Of a stretch of 64,000 bases of DNA, positions 20,956 through 32,702 are shown in pieces. The stretch is taken from assembly GCA_963971535.1 (NCBI GenBank), contig OZ020589.1:97414121-97478120 (forward strand), given 5' to 3'. Numbering within the stretch: position 1 is the stretch's first letter; each line of letters begins with the position of its first letter. The DNA comes from Notolepis coatsorum. Its lineage: Eukaryota; Chordata; Actinopteri; Aulopiformes; Paralepididae. The notes beneath the pieces were generated by a model. The model was not told where the DNA came from, did no database searches, and worked only from the letters and a program-made list of their open reading frames with translations. Position numbers and translations under genes: made by a program.

Positions 20956-21121
20956 GGCTCAGCGATCCAGGCAGTCTGTGATTCCTGAAATGGGACCACG
21001 TGGTCTGAAATGGGACAAATCGTACAAAATGTCTTCCTCAGGCCTCTGAAATTGTGCAATATTGTAAATACGTATGCAGGCCACAATGAATGTATGTATG
21101 TATGTTTCTGTTTTGGGTTAA

Positions 21122-21436
21122 AGGAACACGCCAGAGAGACAAGAAGATGGATACCAGTTTCCTCTCTGTGCGTTCAGTAGAAAGCTATCTGGCTGCACGT
21201 TAGCCTAGCTTAGCACAATGAATGGAAGCGGACAGTGCCGGTTAGCCTAGGCATTGTCCAACACCTCTCCCGAAGGCTAACTGGCACTGTCCGCTTCCAT
21301 TCATTGTGCTAAGCTAGGCTAACGTGCAGCCAGATAGCTTTCTACTGAATGCACAGAGAGGAAACTGGTATCTATCTATCTTGTCTCTTTCTTGAGAAGA
21401 CGATAAGCTAATTTCCAAAAATGTTGGCGTGTTCCT
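21122..21436. mobile_element. Hairpin MITE flanked by TTAA
   Basis: Starts aggaacacgcca and ends tggcgtgttcct, with TTAA at 21118-21121 and 21437-21440. The two arms (aagctatctggctgcacgtt, agcctagcttagcacaatga and their inverses) are almost fully complementary around a centre at about 21262. TTAA flanks suggest piggyBac-type mobilisation. It lies in the putative FAM83 3' UTR or just beyond. Confidence 0.85.
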
Positions 21437-21533
21437 TTAACAAACCAAATCCATTGTGTGTTTAAGGACATGCACGGTTGTTCTTTATCGCAAGTAAACG
21501 CTCTGTCTGGTATGTGTCTGTCTCGTTTTGTTT

Positions 21534-22316
21534 GACTCAAGTCAAGTCAAGAGTTTTATTTGTCACGGCATACAAGGGCATACAGTGAAATGCGGGTGGC
21601 AGCGATTGTGCAATCATACAAGTAATAAGAATAAGTCATAACAGGTATAATGTACATAAAGTTTAAAATGCATTGTAAAAGACATGCTAAGGTCCTGCAA
21701 TAGTGCAATACAGTGTTAAGCTACAGATGAGGCACTGGGTCTCACATAGCCCCCCTTCTGGCTGTCTAGGTGAGAGAGGGTGTTGTGAAGTACCTGAGAG
21801 ACCGCATCGTCAGTGGACCTGTTTGACCTGTATGCAAATTGCAAAGGGTCCATATCACTGGGGAGGGAGGCACAAATGTAATCCTTAACCATCCTCTCAA
21901 AACATTTCATGACCACAGAGGTGGTCAGACCTGCTGGAGAGGATTTTTTTGGTACCGGGATTATGGTGGACACCTTGAAGTAGGCAGGGACCACGGACTC
22001 AGCCAGGGATGGATTGAATATGGTGGTGAACACTGGGGCTAGCTGGTTAGCACAGGACTTAAGTACTGTATACGTCCTGTTATCCCATCTGGGCCAGCTG
22101 CCTTTCTGGTGTTCACCCGCATAAATGCTCTTCTTACACTGTTCCGTCAATGAGAGAGTCCCCCCCCCCCCCCCCCGCGGATGCCCCCCCCCCCCCCCCC
22201 CCCCCCATGTGACGTCGTTAGCCGGTGAGCTAGCGTCGCCGCTGTTTGCACCGAACCGTGCGTAAAAGGAGTTGAGTTGATCCGCGATTGAGGGGGCGCT
22301 GACTTTGTAGTCAGTT
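21534..22316 (-). mobile_element. L2-type LINE with internal deletion
   Basis: Minus-strand frame 21716-22324 reads SAPSIADQLNSFYARFG, then after G-rich runs [34 protein letters not shown] and [19 protein letters not shown], which are the finger motifs of an L2 reverse transcriptase. The palm (FADD) is deleted and the frame joins a 3' tail (gacttgagtc repeats). Two G-homopolymers (C on the plus strand, about 22161-22176 and 22188-22206) break the frame. Dead copy. Confidence 0.82.
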
Positions 22317-23593
22317 AAGTTCAAGTTCTTTAATAGTTGTCATACAGAAGTACAGAATACTTTCATACAAAATGCTTCTTACTGTTACGCTCCAGAGACT
22401 GTGCTAGACAAGATAGTATCAAATAACATAATAACATAATATAGCATGAATTTAGAAGAAGAAAATGAGGTCACAGTGTTCGGTATAGACATATGTACAA
22501 TGTTCTGAGTTACCATATAATATACAATACACAATACTATGCAGTGTACTAATGTACAGTACTATCTAGTGCAAAGCAGAAATGGGATGAGGTACAATTT
22601 TAGGTACAATTTACAGTAAGGTGTACGAGTTGTAGTGCAATCCTTCATCCATAAATATAAAGTGTGGGGAGTGGGTGCTACAGTGTGTTTGTTTAAAGTG
22701 GGTGTGTGCTATAAAGTGTGTGGAGTGGGTGCTACAGTGTGTTTGTTTAAAGTGAGTGTGTGCGTGTGGATGTGTGTGCTATGTGCGTTTGGTGGTTGTT
22801 GTGTAGTGTTCATTCATTGTTCGTTTAGCAGCCTGATGGCCTGGGGATAGAAGCTACTTCTGAGTCTTTCTGTGCTCGCCTTGAGACTCCGGTATCGCTT
22901 GCCTGACCGCAGCAGTTCAAAGAGGCAGTTGTTCGGGTGACTGGAGTCTTTAATGATTCTCTTAGCCTTGCCCTTGCAACGCTTGTAGTAAATGTTCTGG
23001 AGGGTGGGGAGCCCCCCTCCAATTGTGCGTTCGGCTGAACGTGTCACTCTTTGTAGTCTGCTTCGGTCTTTTGCAGTGCTATTCCCAAACCAGGAGGTGA
23101 TGTTGCCGGTCAAGATGCTCTCTATTGTACATGAGTAGAAGTTCTTAAGGATCTTCTGGCTGACTTGGAACTTCCTTAGGCGCCTGAGGAAGTAGAGGCG
23201 TTGTCGTGCCTTCTTCACCACACTGTTAATGTGTGTGGTCCATGTCAAGTCCTCGGATATGTAGGCTCCGAGGTACTTGAAGCTGTTGACTCTCTCAACC
23301 GGTGCCCCGTCGATGCTGAGGGGGCTGTAGTCCTTGACCCCCGACCTCCTGAAGTCCACAATCATCTCCTTTGTTTTGCTGACGTTCAGGGAGAGGCTGT
23401 TTTCCTGGCACCATCCCGCCAGGACCTTGACCTCTTCCAGGTAGGCCCTCTCGTCGTTGGCAGAGATCAGGCCCACCACCACTGTGTCGTCAGCAAATTT
23501 GACGATTGTATTGCTACTCCGCTGAGCCACACAGTCGTGTGTGTACAGGGAGTAGAGGAGGGGACTCAGAACACAGCCCTGGGGGGCCCCTAG
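22317..23593 (-). mobile_element. L2-type LINE, 5'-truncated, reverse-transcriptase 3' half
   Basis: Minus-strand frame 22814-23530 (238 codons) begins [20 protein letters not shown], with the catalytic FADD, then [34 protein letters not shown] and [18 protein letters not shown]. The 3' UTR (22317-22813) ends in tgaacttgaac repeats. It is more than 95% similar by eye to 33201-34480. It is truncated just inside [14 protein letters not shown] at 23593. It abuts the previous L2 head to tail. Confidence 0.88.
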
Positions 23594-23770
23594 TTATCGT
23601 CCGTAGTTCTCGCCATAAACCTCTAGTGTCGTTCTGGGCCATTTGTGCCTCCATCTTGCCAGCGTACTGTATGTCCTCTTAGCAAGCTTTACGGCCTTGC
23701 GCAGAGTATAGACTATAGCCTTATACTCCCATGTTTCCTGACGCTCTGGCCAGGTTGCGTGTATCGCTTC
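23594..23770 (-). mobile_element. L2-type LINE fragment (linker between endonuclease and RT)
   Basis: Minus-strand reading HATWPERQETWEYKAIVYTL, RKAVKLAKRTYS resembles the region between the endonuclease and RT of L2 LINEs (compare RTVSEAKRRYRDK in the 33.2-kb copy). Short and isolated. Confidence 0.5.
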
Positions 23771-23774
23771 CGCA

Positions 23775-23925
23775 ACGGAATTCGGTTTCCGGGTTCCTCT
23801 GATTGGCCGCGACCCCCACGTGACCCGCCCCCCTATCCACCGCTCTGCCGCGGCAGCACGATTGTTTACATCAGGGTCCCCCATTTTCAATTCATATAGA
23901 ACGACTACGCCGTAACAAATCATTA
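23775..23925. mobile_element. GC-rich MITE end fragment
   Basis: Contains cctctgattggccgcgaccc, gctctgccgcggcagcacg and tttacatcagggtcccccat. The same words occur in the inverted arms of the 6021-9966 element (near 6645 and 8625) and near 57750. Dispersed repeat. Confidence 0.5.
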
Positions 23926-23939
23926 AAAAAATATACCGT

Positions 23940-24350
23940 TGGCGGTTAGGTGGCCGAGCGGAGATTGCGTTCGTCACCAGCTTGGCTGGCCGTTCACACT
24001 AATACAATTGGCTGTATTAGAGGGTGGGAGAAGCTGGCGGGGTGGGTCCGGGTCGTTGTAAACAGCGACTCCTACAGTTCGGTCGGGGCGCCTGCTAAGC
24101 GCGGATAGGACCTGAGGGGGATCCTCCCACACGCTACGCCCTCTCAATGAGAATCCGCGCTGCCAGGTGAAAAGAAGCGGTGATTGGCTGGACGTGTGTC
24201 GGAGGAAGCACGTGGTAGCCTCCACTCTCCCAGATGATCTGACTGTGGGGGGTAAGTGCGCAGCGACCAGGAAGGGCCTGGGAATTGGCATACGACTAAC
24301 ATTGGGATGGGAGAAAATTGGAGGAAAATGGAGGGGAAAAAAAAGATCAA
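23940..24350 (+). mobile_element. tRNA-derived SINE (V-SINE-like), plus strand
   Basis: The head holds ggttaggtggccgagcggag (A-box-like). The body has gtcggaggaagcacgtggta, actgtggggggtaagtgcgc and the 3' end gggatgggagaaaattggag, followed by an A-rich tail. The same 3' end is found on the minus strand at 31440-31930. Confidence 0.65.
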
Positions 24351-24359
24351 TAAAAAAAA

Positions 24360-25011
24360 AAATATATATATATACCGTTAACTGGAATATGTTGTGCCTT
24401 TACACATATGTTGGATTATGTAATTGGTTTGTCATGACAAACAAATAAAAAAATCGCGATTTACCAGCTGGCTACAACATGTGTGTTGATGTTGTAGCCA
24501 CCTCCTCCGCGGCAGGAATACTAAGCTCCAGGAGAGAGGGGAGAGGCTGAAAACCCGCAGTTCTTGCCCGCCTGATGGGAGCCGAATCCCCGCATCCGAT
24601 TTGTCTGATGAATACCCCCAAACATGGAGGTCGCGACTGCATGGAAGTATTGATTGCGCCGTAACAAATCATTAAAAAAAGATACCGTTAACTGGAATAT
24701 GTTGTGCCTTTACACATATGTTGGATTATGTTATTGGTTTGTCATGACAAACAAATCAAATATCGCATCCGCCGGCTGTCTCTGGCTTGCTCCAGCGGAC
24801 ACCAGAGCTCAGCCCGCGGCGAGAATGTGCTGCCACGAGCGGCATCGCTGAGCTCTGGCTCTGACTACATGCAGTCACTGAGTGTTGTGTTGCTGTAGCC
24901 AGCGGGTAAATCGTGATTTTTTTATTTGTTTGTCATGACAAACCAATTACATAATCCAACATATGTGTAAAGGCACAACATATTCCAGGTAACGGTATAT
25001 TTTTTTAATGA
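24360..25011. mobile_element. Palindromic MITE and partial copy
   Basis: Arm at 24661-24755 (gtaacaaatcattaaa, taactggaatatgttgtgcc, tttacacatatgttggatta) is repeated inverted at 24918-25011. A further arm copy is at 24368-24450. The centre (24760-24910) has a GC-rich block. A fragment also occurs at 8385-8480. Confidence 0.75.
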
Positions 25012-25730
25012 TCACTTCTTTACCTCTTGTGACACGACAGCGTCACGTGATCTCTGCCTGTAGGCCGGGTAGAGCAAGATGGCGTCATGATCCGATGTGC
25101 TCGTTGATCCAGCTAATGGAGGAGCCGGTACTGCTTTGTAACCGGCTCTGAACTGGGTGTAACAATGATCCAGCGTATTTCCTCCCCTGGTGGTGCAAGC
25201 GATGTGCTGGAAGAAGTTTGGCATCACTTTATTCAGATTCGCCTGATTGAAGTCGCCGGCTACGATCATGGCTGCGTCTGGATGTTTGATCTGGTGATTG
25301 TTTAGATGGACCTGTAGATCCGCCAGGGCCCTGGCGGTATTCGCTTGTATTCGCACTGTCACGAAAATGGCGGTGAATTCTCTGGAGGGGGATGAAACGA
25401 GCGACATTAGATGGACATTTTCAGCCATGTCTCCGTGAAACACATGATGTTGCAATCCCTCACATCTCGTTGGAATTGAATCCTTGCACCGAGATCGTCC
25501 ATCTTATTCTCCAGCGAACGTATATTCGCCAGCAAAATCGATGGGATCGCCGGCCGGTAAGCAGAACTTTTTAGCCTAATTCTGATTCCACTTCTCCTTC
25601 CCCTGTGTTTCCATTTCGTCCCGCCGCCTTTTCCTTTGTCCTCGTCTTTGTCCCGTCTGATCTCCGATGGCCAGTCTTGGCAAAAAGTGTCGTTAAACTC
25701 TACTTTCAGTCCGGAGTTTAAGTCCATGAG
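25012..25730 (-). mobile_element. L2-type LINE endonuclease fragment
   Basis: Two overlapping minus-strand frames. 25407-25727 has ILLANIRSLENKMDDL and NIMCFTETWL, the N-terminal APE-endonuclease motifs (N, E). 25012-25455 has VAGDFNQANL, GNTLDHCYT and TSDHDAILLYP, which hold the D-x-N and S-D-H catalytic motifs. The frames differ, so a frameshift lies near 25410-25450. The reverse transcriptase is absent on this side. Confidence 0.85.
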
Positions 25731-25799
25731 TGCCTGCCAGTGTTGTTTTTATAAAGAGAAAAGACTCAAAAGCCAAGTTACTTGATCTGTTTGTGATGT

Positions 25800-26180
25800 T
25801 GGTGGGGTGGGGACACTACATTGGGGTGGGGGGGGGGGTGTAACTGTACATTGGATTATCGACGAAACCTTACTTGGTCCCAAGAAAAGGGTCTTGTGTA
25901 TTATTGGGTTAGGACATTTACTGTACATTGGAGGGGGTTGGGTTAGGACATTTACAGAATTGCAGTCTCCCGTAGGTGCTCTCTTTTGGGGTTGAAAGTG
26001 GGTAGTGATTCACATTCCTTTACAGCTGTGGGTAGGGCGTTTAGTCCCTTGTTTGAGCCGAATCTGGGTTTAACATGGTTTGTGGAGCTCCCTCTGGTGT
26101 CTACTAGTGGATCTACTATTGGATCTACTTTCTCTGTGGATGGTTTTGTGAATAAATCTCCATTATGCTTCAATTACTGT
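25800..26180 (-). mobile_element. LINE fragment of the 6905-7913 family
   Basis: Minus-strand reading DTRGSSTNHVKPRFGSNKGL, then TAVKECESLP and HLRETAI. The plus-strand 3' part (gtaactgtacattggattat, cgaaaccttacttggtccca) repeats 16345-16400 almost exactly. Internal deletions shorten the coding part. Confidence 0.75.
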
Positions 26181-26329
26181 GTGTTTATTGTATAGCAATA
26201 AGGTTGGGTGAATTCGGTCATTGTATAAATGCATTACATCACTTGAAGTTGTGTGTTATACAAATTAGATCACGCCTATGGGGGTCTAACACTCCGTCAC
26301 GTGATGTAATGCTTAATTATATACTTTTA

Positions 26330-26788
26330 CAGTGGTGAAAGAAGTACACAGTTCCTTTAAGTAAAAGTAGAGAAGTATTTGCTATTGAATGTACTTAAGT
26401 ATCTAAAGTAAACGTACACATTCAACATGACGTTTGTGTATCCATTGACCTCTATAGGTTATGTTAAAGTGGTATGTGGTCCAGTTATGCTGCTCTGATT
26501 ACGTCCTCTTGAAGTTGACAGGCTTCAAATGTGAAAGTATATAATCTTCATACATTTCTTATTTTGTATATTATGTTTTCTATGCAAAATCCTTTTCTTC
26601 AAAGTAACTAGTAACTGATGGGTTCAGATTAATGTAATAGGGTAAAAAGTACAATATTTCCCTTGAAATGTAGCGGAGTAAAAGTATAAAATTCCCTGGA
26701 ATGAAAATACTCTCATAAAGTACAGTAGCTTGAAATTGTACTCAAGTACAGTACTTGAGTAAAAATACTTAGTTACTTTCCACCACTG
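26330..26788. mobile_element. hAT-type MITE (cagtggtggaaag family)
   Basis: Ends cagtggtgaaagaagtacac and ttagttactttccaccactg. The flanks (tactttta, tatatatt) are eroded. The body matches 1590-2120 and 19621-20314 in reverse order of parts. Confidence 0.8.
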
Positions 26789-26799
26789 TATATATTACT

Positions 26800-26965
26800 G
26801 TATATATATCCACACCAGTTTGTACATACATTACCTGCATATAATAACTGTTTACATATCTCTAGATACTATATCTGTACCCTTACCTATACTCTTACTA
26901 GTTACACTGCTGAACCCGTATTACCTGTAGTGTCTTTATACCTGTATGTATCACTGTACATATTA
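26800..26965. repeat. Inverted copy of the 95-bp repeat
   Basis: Contains ttactagttacactgctgaa and tgtctttatacctgtatgta, the reverse complement of the units at 12890-13260. Downstream to 27379 I see only AT-rich sequence and no exon. Confidence 0.6.
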
Positions 26966-27383
26966 ATACTACAACTCTGTGCATACATCTGATTAGCACT
27001 ATTACTCAGTAGTACTAATTTATATATTTTATACCCAGTTTAATCACCACAGTACATTGTGTATTACTACTGCACTTTACTGTTATATTTGCACTCTGGC
27101 TAGATGCCAAACTTATTTTTGTTGTACTGTACTTGTGCTGTATAATGACAATACATTTTAATATAATTGTATCTAAACTGCAAGCCCCATACAGCCACAG
27201 TGACAGTCTACTACTGCTAGTGCTAATGCCCACGAATGATGACGTTCATAAGTAAAAATAGTGCAGGTTTAATTACAACTATTGCATACTATCAAATATC
27301 AATCCCAGTATCTGTCATGAATTCGAGAGTGAAATTGTCCCCAATCCAATAACCTTTCATTTGCATTTGGATTGAGCCTTTAA

Positions 27384-28125
27384 CACTTTGAATGCCACTC
27401 ACGGTTATTCTCGGGTTTACCCCCCGACCGTTGAATGCCCATCACGAGATTTCTGTTTAAAAAATAAATAAAATTATTAGCGATCTGAAATCATATTGCA
27501 TCAAGCGAGCCTACCGTTAGAGATCCAGGCACCGCCGGCGCTCAGATGTGAAAAAAGCGCCCCCCCTATCGTCTCAGATGGTAAATCACCCTTTTGGATT
27601 GGACTCAATGAAAGTGAATGGGAGAAAGGATTTCTGACTCCACATTTGACTTCTCACTGATGTAACCGGGGTCTACCAGAGTTCATTCTGGAGCCTTGGT
27701 GCCGCGGCGAATATGTGTTTTACTGTATACATGATGGATCAATCAAATGAGCGATTTTTTCGAATGGCAATCGGAAATTGGAATAAACCATTTGGATACC
27801 ATCTGACCTCAGGTAAGGAATCTATGTTATCAGTCTTAGGATAATCAGACTCGTTTTCACGGATATATAAGCGTTTCCCCTATATGTGATATAGCTGTTT
27901 TGACTGTAAAAGCCATCAGGAAATAAGAGCAGCGATTATCAGCGTGCGGCACGAGCGGCATCTGCCTTGACAATGTTGACTGGAAAATGAGTCTTTGATA
28001 AGCGACGGGCAGATTAGACACATAGCCATAATTTAAAACATAGATTAGGCGATATTAAGTTAACATTGGAGTGGGTTTGGGCATTGAAGGGGGTAAAAAG
28101 GAAAACACGGCTGGCTCCCAAAGTG
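27384..28125 (-). mobile_element. piggyBac-type MITE, TTAA-flanked, minus orientation
   Basis: TTAA at 27380-27383 and 28126-28129. Ends cactttgaatgccactcacg and ctggctcccaaagtg (inverted). The interior (cccctatcgtctcagatggt, aagcgacgggcagattagac) is the reverse of the 28797-29720 family. Short deletion variant. No transposase. Confidence 0.85.
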
Positions 28126-28494
28126 TTAATAAGAACTGTCATTGACGATGCACTAGGCCGGTGTGGATCAGTTTTAGGAGTGTGCCCCCTAGTGGTTGGG
28201 TCAATGGGCACAGTAGGACTCGGAAAGTAGGTTGGATTGCACTAAAGTCACCTGGCAAATGATCATCACAGCTTCCATTCTCTCTCCCTCAGTTCTCCAT
28301 CCACCTTCTCGCTCACTCTCTCTTCTCTATATTTGGACTTTAGTGTGTTTATATAACTTCAAATTGGTGTACACGCATCATGAAATTGCACTAGGACATT
28401 CACCCCTGCCTCCTCTCCCTCCTTGCTCTCTTTCTCTCCCTCCTATTTCTTTCTCTCTCATTCCTTCTCCCCTCCTTGCTCTCCTTTCTTTATC

Positions 28495-28555
28495 TCTCTC
28501 TCTCTCTCTCTCTCTCTAACTTCAGTGAGGTACCACAGACCACAAGGGGGGGGGG
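28495..28555. repeat. (CT)n and poly-G tracts
   Basis: A CT dinucleotide run (28495-28518) and a G homopolymer (28545-28558) close together. Simple sequence. Confidence 0.9.
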
Positions 28556-28796
28556 GGGGTGCTGTGATGCAACAGTCAAACAGGAAGTCAGAGGCGCAGC
28601 AGGATGTATCACAACAGAGGTGGAGGCACTAAAATTAAGACAGATTAATTGTACTGTACTGACACAGTAACAGACATTTAAGGCATTTTCTGTAGAACTA
28701 GCATTGAGTTGTTTACTGGTTACTGCACATTTCAGGGACTCCTACCAGTGCCCAAAGGTGCTGTAAGTGCTATTATTTTGTTAAAATAATTGTTAA

Positions 28797-29720
28797 CACT
28801 TTGAGTGCCACGGGTCCGGTGCCGCGGAACCCCGTTGCGTGCCACCACCCACTTCAATGATAGAGCTCTCATATTTGCGAACGCATAAACTATATCTTAA
28901 ATTATGGCTATGTGTATAATATGGCCGTTGCTTATCAATGACTTGTTTGCAGTCAACATTGTCGAAACGGATAGTTTTTTAATCGGTTCATTTCCGTTTT
29001 ATACCATTTTGATAAACGCTCGTTTTATGAAAGTTCCAGAACATTTCAGAAGATTCTGTGATAATCGCCATTTACTGGAATACACAAAATTTTGTCATTT
29101 TCCGGCCTATTTATGAATTTCAAATAAACGCTAGATTATTGATAGTATATGTGTACTTATGCACGCTATAGAAGCGGGCTGAAAAATTGATTATCCATTA
29201 CCTGATCAGCACACACGCACACACACACACATAGGGCCCATGTTGATCTGTGAAAAAAGCTCTGATTATCCCAAGACTGGTCAAATAGATTCCTTACCTC
29301 AGATTAGATGTTCGCCAAAAAGATTATTCCTATTCCTGATCGCCATTCCAAATATCGATCGTGTTTATTGATCCAACGCTGGGTACTGAAAACACACATT
29401 ATCCGCTGTTCTGGTGGTCAGCGATGACTTCGATCGTCTCAGGTTACTTGTGTGACAAGTAAAATGTGGAAGCAGGACTTTTTTTTGTTTCATTCAATCC
29501 AATCCAAAGGGGTGCAGTACCATCCGGAGAGATGATAGGGGGCGGTATTTCCCCAATGGAGCTCGGAGAGAGTTCCAGTGGTAACGTGAGGCTAGATTGA
29601 TGAAATATGAATGGAAATCGCTAATAAAAAAAAAACGATCAAAAACGAGATCTCTCGTCTCTCTGGCACTCAACGGTTGGCATGAACTAACGAGAAATCT
29701 CGTCGTTGGCACTCAAAGTG
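28797..29720 (+). mobile_element. piggyBac-type MITE, complete, TTAA-flanked
   Basis: TTAA at 28793-28796 and 29721-29724. Termini cactttgagtgcca and tggcactcaaagtg are a perfect 14-bp inverted repeat. The interior has ttatggctatgtgtataata, gcttatcaatgacttgtttg, gatcgccattccaaatatcg and ataggggggcggtatttccc. 924 bp and no coding capacity. Closest relative in the window is 46984-47932. Confidence 0.92.
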
Positions 29721-29829
29721 TTAAGTAGCTCTACATTCCGACAGCCATCACTGATAAGAGTGTTTGGTCAGTAGCATGGGTCCCCCAGTCCCTCTGATCT
29801 GCACTAAACAGAAAATAAATGTTCTGGTA

Positions 29830-30240
29830 TCCCTTTCCCACTTTATCCAATCAGGAGAGAGTGTGGAGCAGGAAAAACATGGTGGCTTGCTCGTAAACTT
29901 TCTCATGTACCACATAAACGGTTATCTAAAGTATGTTTCTGACAACAGCGAGAAATATGCAATTGCTGGATCTTCATTCATATTTGATCTGCAACACCTA
30001 GTTTGAGAGTTTGATCAGAATTTCGCCAACTATGTGCATGACATGGTATTCCCACTTTATCCAATCAGGAGAGAGAGTGTGGAGCAGGAGAAACATGGAG
30101 GCTTAGTTGCGATCATTAAACATTATCTTTTTCCACATAAACAGTTATCTAAAATATGTTTCTGACAACATTTTAGGTGAGAAATAAATAGGATATGCAA
30201 TTGCTGGATTTCATATTTGATCTGCAACGCCTAGTTTGAC
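29830..30240. repeat. Tandem duplication of about 210 bp
   Basis: ccactttatccaatcaggag, ttctgacaaca, atatgcaattgctggat and catatttgatctgcaac occur in the same order at 29840-30000 and 30052-30235. The two copies have diverged by small indels. No gene recognised. The neighbouring 29725-29830 and 30240-30520 also look empty. Confidence 0.7.
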
Positions 30241-30529
30241 AGGAAGTTAGCCAACATGCCGATATCGGTTACAGCATCTATCCTGCTTCAGGATGGAAAC
30301 TAGAGGTTGCACCACTACAGGACATTTACTGAGCCATTTACTCAGTGGCACGAGTCCCTTCTCTAGGAAGTCATCTTGAACAGAGAACCTTGGTGACCCA
30401 GTTTCACAAGCCCAAACTTACTTCCTCTTTTTTTTTTTTTTTTTAGAACTGTTCGATTTCCCCCACCCCAATGGAGATTTCCATTGAAAGTATCTAGGGT
30501 TGAGCACTGTTAAGATTAAACCACTTTAT

Positions 30530-30655
30530 AAAAATAATAATAACTTTATTTGTATCTCTGCAGCACCTTTCAAACAAGAATTGCAGCTCAAAGTGCTTTA
30601 CAGCAGATAAAGGCAGGCACAAAATGAGCACATAAAGTGCACTTTACACCCTGCA
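30530..30655 (-). mobile_element. LINE 3' tail fragment
   Basis: aataataataactttatttg, gcagcacctttcaaacaaga, aaagtgctttacagcagata: the same tail family as 2455-2710. From 30656 to 31439 I see no gene or clear repeat. Confidence 0.6.
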
Positions 30656-31439
30656 TTCTACAATATTCTATTCACACCCTATATTCTATCAACAATGATG
30701 GCATCATAATTTTTTTTACTACAAATCACAGGAGGATGGACACAGTACCATGACTACAATAGTCCACATTAGTGGAATATGAACGTATTGATTCTTAACC
30801 TTTCCGGTGTAAATTGAGCAGCCATCTGGAAAGGCAGGATTAGTTAGTGAATATCTGTTTTTGATTCTTCACATTATTGTAAGTAGCAAGACAGACACAC
30901 CCCTCCCTCTGAGAATAAAGAGGAAGTGAGACATGGTAAATTTGTTTCAGTGCATGGTCAACTGGAAATACGGGTGTCATTATTCTCAAAAAACAGTATC
31001 TAGTCTTGCCTCCTCACAGTAGAATTCCCAGAGCTTCATAACCTATGAAACAGAAAACCTATAACATTACTGTATGCACTTAAAACAAAGTGAAATACTG
31101 AAAATATAGATATAGTAATTGACATACAGTAGTTGTTAAAAAGCAGGACAACGTAGATTGACTCTGTACTACATTCCAAGTAGATTTTTCTAAATTAAGT
31201 GTTTTCTAAGCCCGGAGCCCTATTTTCTGAAAATCCGCCTAAAATACATACCCAAGTAAATGGAATATTGCTCCACTTCTACAAGGTCCATTTGCATGTT
31301 ATTGGTATCTAGGGACATCTATGGACCTCAGTGAATGTATTCCCAGTGTCAGAAATATTGTGTCTATTACTAGGCTTGCTTAAATTGTGATGAAACAAAG
31401 GAGAATATCAATTATGATTTTTCTTTGCATCTTTGACAG

Positions 31440-31932
31440 TGAATAACAAAAAAAAAATTTATCCACTTTTTCTCCCATTTTCTATATTTTCTCCCATCCC
31501 AATTTTGTATCATCCAATTCAACCCTCCCCTGTCACGGACGCTGTTTCTTGCCTCCCACAAGCCGGCTGCAATGTGGACTAAGTCATACATAGCACAAGT
31601 CCCCTCCGGTACTTGAGGTAACAGCAGTCGCATCTTTGCACCTGCGCAGCTCGATCTCTCAGTGGCGAGGAGTAACGCGTGGGAGGCTCACGTTGCCCCC
31701 GACACTTCCTGATTCTACTGCGTAGGCGCACCAACCGACCTGTAGGAGTCATTGTCCACAACGCCCGATCCCCACCCATCAGTTTCCCACCCCCTAATAC
31801 GGCCAATGTGTATTAGTACGGACGACCAGCTAAACTGAAAGCAAATGTGGAGCGCTGGGCTCGAACTGACGAGCCCAGCGTCTCCAGCATTTCGTGGTGA
31901 GCGCCTTGCCCACTACGCCACGTAGCCGCCTA
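31440..31932 (-). mobile_element. tRNA-derived SINE (V-SINE-like), minus strand
   Basis: Read on the minus strand it starts ggcggctacgtggcgtagtg (A box), has ggctcgtcagttcgagccca (B box) and ends tgggagaaaatatagaaaat before an A/T tail. The 3' half is shared with 24000-24350. From 31933 to 32475 no gene is seen. Confidence 0.75.
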
Positions 31933-32477
31933 ATAACACAATTTTTTTTAAATAAATTTACATTTAAAAATGACCAGACATGAAAAACGTCCACTGAGCT
32001 CGTTCAGTACCTTCTTGAGATCACGTGTACAAAAAAATCTAAGGACATTAATAAAGGGAAGATGATTAAACAGAACGTTTTGTAGATACAGTACTGAATT
32101 CTCAAATCCGGACCAATGCAATTTGAAATATTATATATAGAATAGCAGTCCTATAAATGACTTTATTATAGCCAATTCGCACTGTTGAGATCAGAGGCTC
32201 TGTGTAGGATTGTTAGTAACTGTCTAACTGTACATATGGCTGTTTACACTAGTAACTGTTTACCTGCATATATAATTGTCTCCATCAGTGACTGTCTAGT
32301 TGCATATATATCTGTTCCCACTAGAGGGCGCTCTAGGCGGAGCCACTCAGGTACTCCACCTTGTGGCGAGTATAAAAGCATAGGTATACTCTCATTTCGT
32401 TCTCTCCCCCAATGTCTCTCAGTGAGAGAAGAACATGTATGTTACTGCTGTTACTGTGGGAGGAAACCAGAACCAAC

Positions 32478-32588
32478 CAACGCAAACACGGGGAGAACAT
32501 GCAGACTCCACACAGAATGGTGCCCTGTTGGGGTTTGAACCCAAGACCTTCTTGTTGTGAGGCAACAGCGCTAACCACTTCTTACTTG
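32478..32588 (-). mobile_element. DANA/Mermaid-like SINE fragment, minus strand
   Basis: Reverse complement gives ttgcctcacaacaagaaggt, cttgggttcaaaccccaaca and tgtgtggagtctgcatgttc, matching the order in the copy at 4948-5330. Confidence 0.75.
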
Positions 32589-32702
32589 TTATTCCATTTT
32601 ATTGTCTGAGACAGTCCAAAAATATCTCTCTCCCTAATCCAAAAACGAAGGGTGCCAAATCTCAAACGTGTGTGATGTCATCAGGTATAAAGTCTGAAGC
32701 TG

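Noticed and set aside
23201..23593. Plus-strand frame of 130 codons (and the similar one at 34059-34490)
   Set aside because: Antisense shadows of the L2 reverse transcriptase.
23945..24000. A functional tRNA gene
   Set aside because: Only A-box-like similarity within a SINE head; no cloverleaf or terminator visible. The same applies to the SINE heads at 4948, 10260, 14995 and 31930.
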